Origin: an uncultured Kroppenstedtia sp.
GTDB lineage: Bacteria; Bacillota; Bacilli; Thermoactinomycetales; DSM-45169
Assembly: GCA_959600065.1 (NCBI GenBank)
Contig: CAUGKZ010000151.1
Location: forward strand, 1 to 5,332
DNA length: 5,332 nt
Reading direction: 5' to 3'
The notes below the pieces were generated by a model. It saw nothing but the letters and a program-made list of their open reading frames with translations, ran no database searches and was not told where the DNA came from. Shown here piece by piece: positions 3,739 to 5,332 of the stretch (position 1 is its first letter; each line of letters begins with the position of its first letter). Both the position numbers and the translations under genes were made by a program.

Positions 3739-5332
3739 CAATTCGATTCTCCGGTATCGCTCCTCCGCCAGCTGGTTAATCCCTCGATACAAAACATAAT
3801 ACCCAGCCAGGAACAAAAGAAGTATCGTCCCGTAAATCAACCCACCAGGTATATGAATCCATTTCATCAAAAACACGATCAGAGCTACCAGACCTGACGC
3901 GACGATTTGGATCAACATCAACAACAGCCCATTGGAGCCGCCACGAACGGCTTCTTGAGGGGTATTCCAATCCAATCGGGGAAGCATCAGATTGATGGCG
4001 ATGCCCACTCCAGCCATTCCGGCCCCTGCTGCGAGGCCGAGGAGAAGAGTCCATAAAAGAACCCATGCCCCTCCTCCCATCAGCATCTGTATCGCCACCA
4101 CCCCTCCGGTCACAAACAGAGTGAAGACCATCGCCAACAGCCACTTGGCCCATACCTGCCGACCTGGGAAAATGGGAAGGCTTTTGGAGTAGGCGAATTG
4201 TTTCCCCTCCCGGGAGATGCCGGAGACGGCCACCCCATTCACACCAGTGAGAAAAGCGATCGTCCCTACACCGCCCCAGATTAGAAGTTCCTCCAGGAAA
4301 GGCAAGGATTGAAGATCCGCTACGTCTTGCCCATCTCCTCCCACCCACATCGGAACAAATACCATCAAGGGGAAGATCAAAACCCCTAGGATCGCCTGCA
4401 ACAAGAAAGCAGGGGTCCGGACCAGAATCCGCCACTCTTTTCGAAACATCGCTCCCAGCGGGGAATTCTCTTTCCTGAGAGTCTCCCTCCAGTCCACAGG
4501 AGTCTTCCCTCCCCTTCCTCCCGTATCACCGACCAATCCTTTGTAATAGAGCGCATCGGCTAATTTTACCGTACCGACTGTTGCTAGCAAGCTGACTCCC
4601 AAGAATAGCACCCACGCAACTCCCCCACCTCCGATGATGGGAAAACGGAGAAGATCAGCCACCCAAACCGCCGGAGGGATCCAATAGCTGGTGGTCTCTA
4701 TCAACTGACTGTCAGTCAACCAAGAGCCCAGCGCCTTAGCATCCCCGACCCGTTCCATCCAGCCGCCCCGAATCCATACCTGAAATCCCAGTAAGATCAA
4801 AATCACCAAAACTGCGCTGATCTCACGCAGATAGCTACGGGAACGGTGAAGATGGATCACCCGCATCCATCCCATCACAAGCATGGCCGCCAGACTTAAA
4901 GGCAACAAGGGCAGGAGCACCATCATCAAAACCAGTGAGGCATAATAGGGAAAACCCAGCCCTTCCACCCCTCCGTAGATAAGAAATCCCGGAAGGAAAA
5001 TCAGCATCAGGAGGAGTACCATTTCGATCCAGATACTAACCATCCGCGCACTGAACACTTGGGCAGGGGTGACCGGGAGCGAGAACGGGTCCTCTCGATC
5101 CTTGGCGAAGTAGAGTGTACCGATAATCTGGAAGAAGCCCAAAATGAAAACCCCCACCAGACCCGCCGCCGCTAGTAAAATCGGAAATGCATTCGTCTGC
5201 CCCACCCATTTCAATCCCCCATAGAGTCCCGTGTAAAAAAAGAAAAGCAATGACCCCAAAGGGAGGAGACACAAAAGAAAAAATAGCACTAGCAGAAGTT
5301 CCCACAACCGTTCCCTCCGTACCAGATACCGA
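3736..5332 (-). CDS. ABC exporter permease, ABC_tran_2-like (5' end probably outside the window)
   Basis: A large membrane protein of at least 531 codons in the window, expected to be the membrane subunit of an ABC exporter of unknown substrate. Counting from the TTG at 5305-5307, hydrophobic segments lie near 2-24, 41-66, 90-110, 119-144, 162-179, 226-245, 301-320, 340-362, 385-408, 413-438, 457-481 and 485-507. Two matching cytoplasmic motifs, SLPVTPAQVFSAR (76-88) and SLPIFPGRQVWAK (376-388), mark two six-helix halves. This layout fits the ABC_tran_2-type permeases. The TTG has a fair ribosome site (GGAGG, six bases upstream). However, the frame stays open above it as RYLVRRERLWELLL, typical of the segment before the first helix, so the true start is probably beyond 5332. 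No ATPase is in the window; it is expected upstream on the same strand. The gene ends in a strong terminator. Confidence 0.85.
   Translation of the reverse strand, partial: RYLVRRERLWELLLVLFFLLCLLPLGSLLFFFYTGLYGGLKWVGQTNAFPILLAAAGLVGVFILGFFQIIGTLYFAKDREDPFSLPVTPAQVFSARMVSIWIEMVLLLMLIFLPGFLIYGGVEGLGFPYYASLVLMMVLLPLLPLSLAAMLVMGWMRVIHLHRSRSYLREISAVLVILILLGFQVWIRGGWMERVGDAKALGSWLTDSQLIETTSYWIPPAVWVADLLRFPIIGGGGVAWVLFLGVSLLATVGTVKLADALYYKGLVGDTGGRGGKTPVDWRETLRKENSPLGAMFRKEWRILVRTPAFLLQAILGVLIFPLMVFVPMWVGGDGQDVADLQSLPFLEELLIWGGVGTIAFLTGVNGVAVSGISREGKQFAYSKSLPIFPGRQVWAKWLLAMVFTLFVTGGVVAIQMLMGGGAWVLLWTLLLGLAAGAGMAGVGIAINLMLPRLDWNTPQEAVRGGSNGLLLMLIQIVASGLVALIVFLMKWIHIPGGLIYGTILLLFLAGYYVLYRGINQLAEERYRRIEL

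Noticed and set aside
3776..4435. 219-codon minus-strand ORF inside the permease gene in another frame
   Set aside because: It is an Arg- and Gly-rich shadow frame. The overlapping permease frame has clear membrane helices and motifs.

Overview
The window looks like the chromosome of a Gram-positive Bacillales bacterium. G+C is near 50% by eye, Shine-Dalgarno sequences are strong and purine-rich, extended -10 promoters (TGnTATAAT) occur, terminators are U-tailed, and the proteins are typical Firmicutes types (YkuT-like MscS, YfjP-like AlkA glycosylase, LysM-3D wall protein, ABC_tran_2-type permease). A thermoactinomycete-like bacillus is a reasonable guess, but it is an inference and not proven.

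Layout. At the left edge (1-30, minus) are only the first ten codons of a gene running out of the window. Between it and mscS (355-1278, plus) is a divergent regulatory region holding a possible 23-codon leader ORF, a hairpin that could cover its ribosome site, a 12-bp palindrome and an extended -10 promoter for mscS. Facing mscS is a possible 48-residue single-helix membrane peptide (1298-1444, minus). Its antisense strand carries what looks like the mscS terminator. The stretch 1445-1815 has no convincing protein gene but holds a symmetric, possibly bidirectional promoter and two stem-loops. Next come, all on the minus strand, an AlkA-type DNA glycosylase (1816-2694), a secreted LysM-3D cell-wall protein (2990-3616) and a large ABC-2-type exporter permease (3736 to the right edge). 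The permease very probably starts outside the window.

How the genes relate. They do not form one pathway. The three large minus-strand genes appear to be separate transcription units: a clear terminator sits at the permease stop codon, a second inverted repeat follows the LysM-3D gene, and the glycosylase has its own promoter. MscS (osmotic safety valve) and the LysM-3D protein (wall remodelling) both concern the cell envelope, but nothing here shows coregulation. The permease lacks an ATPase in the window. Its partner is expected upstream of it, beyond 5332.

No RNA gene, CRISPR array, insertion sequence or clear foreign DNA was seen. The window is mostly ordinary chromosome. The least explained parts are the two non-coding stretches at 31-354 and 1445-1815.
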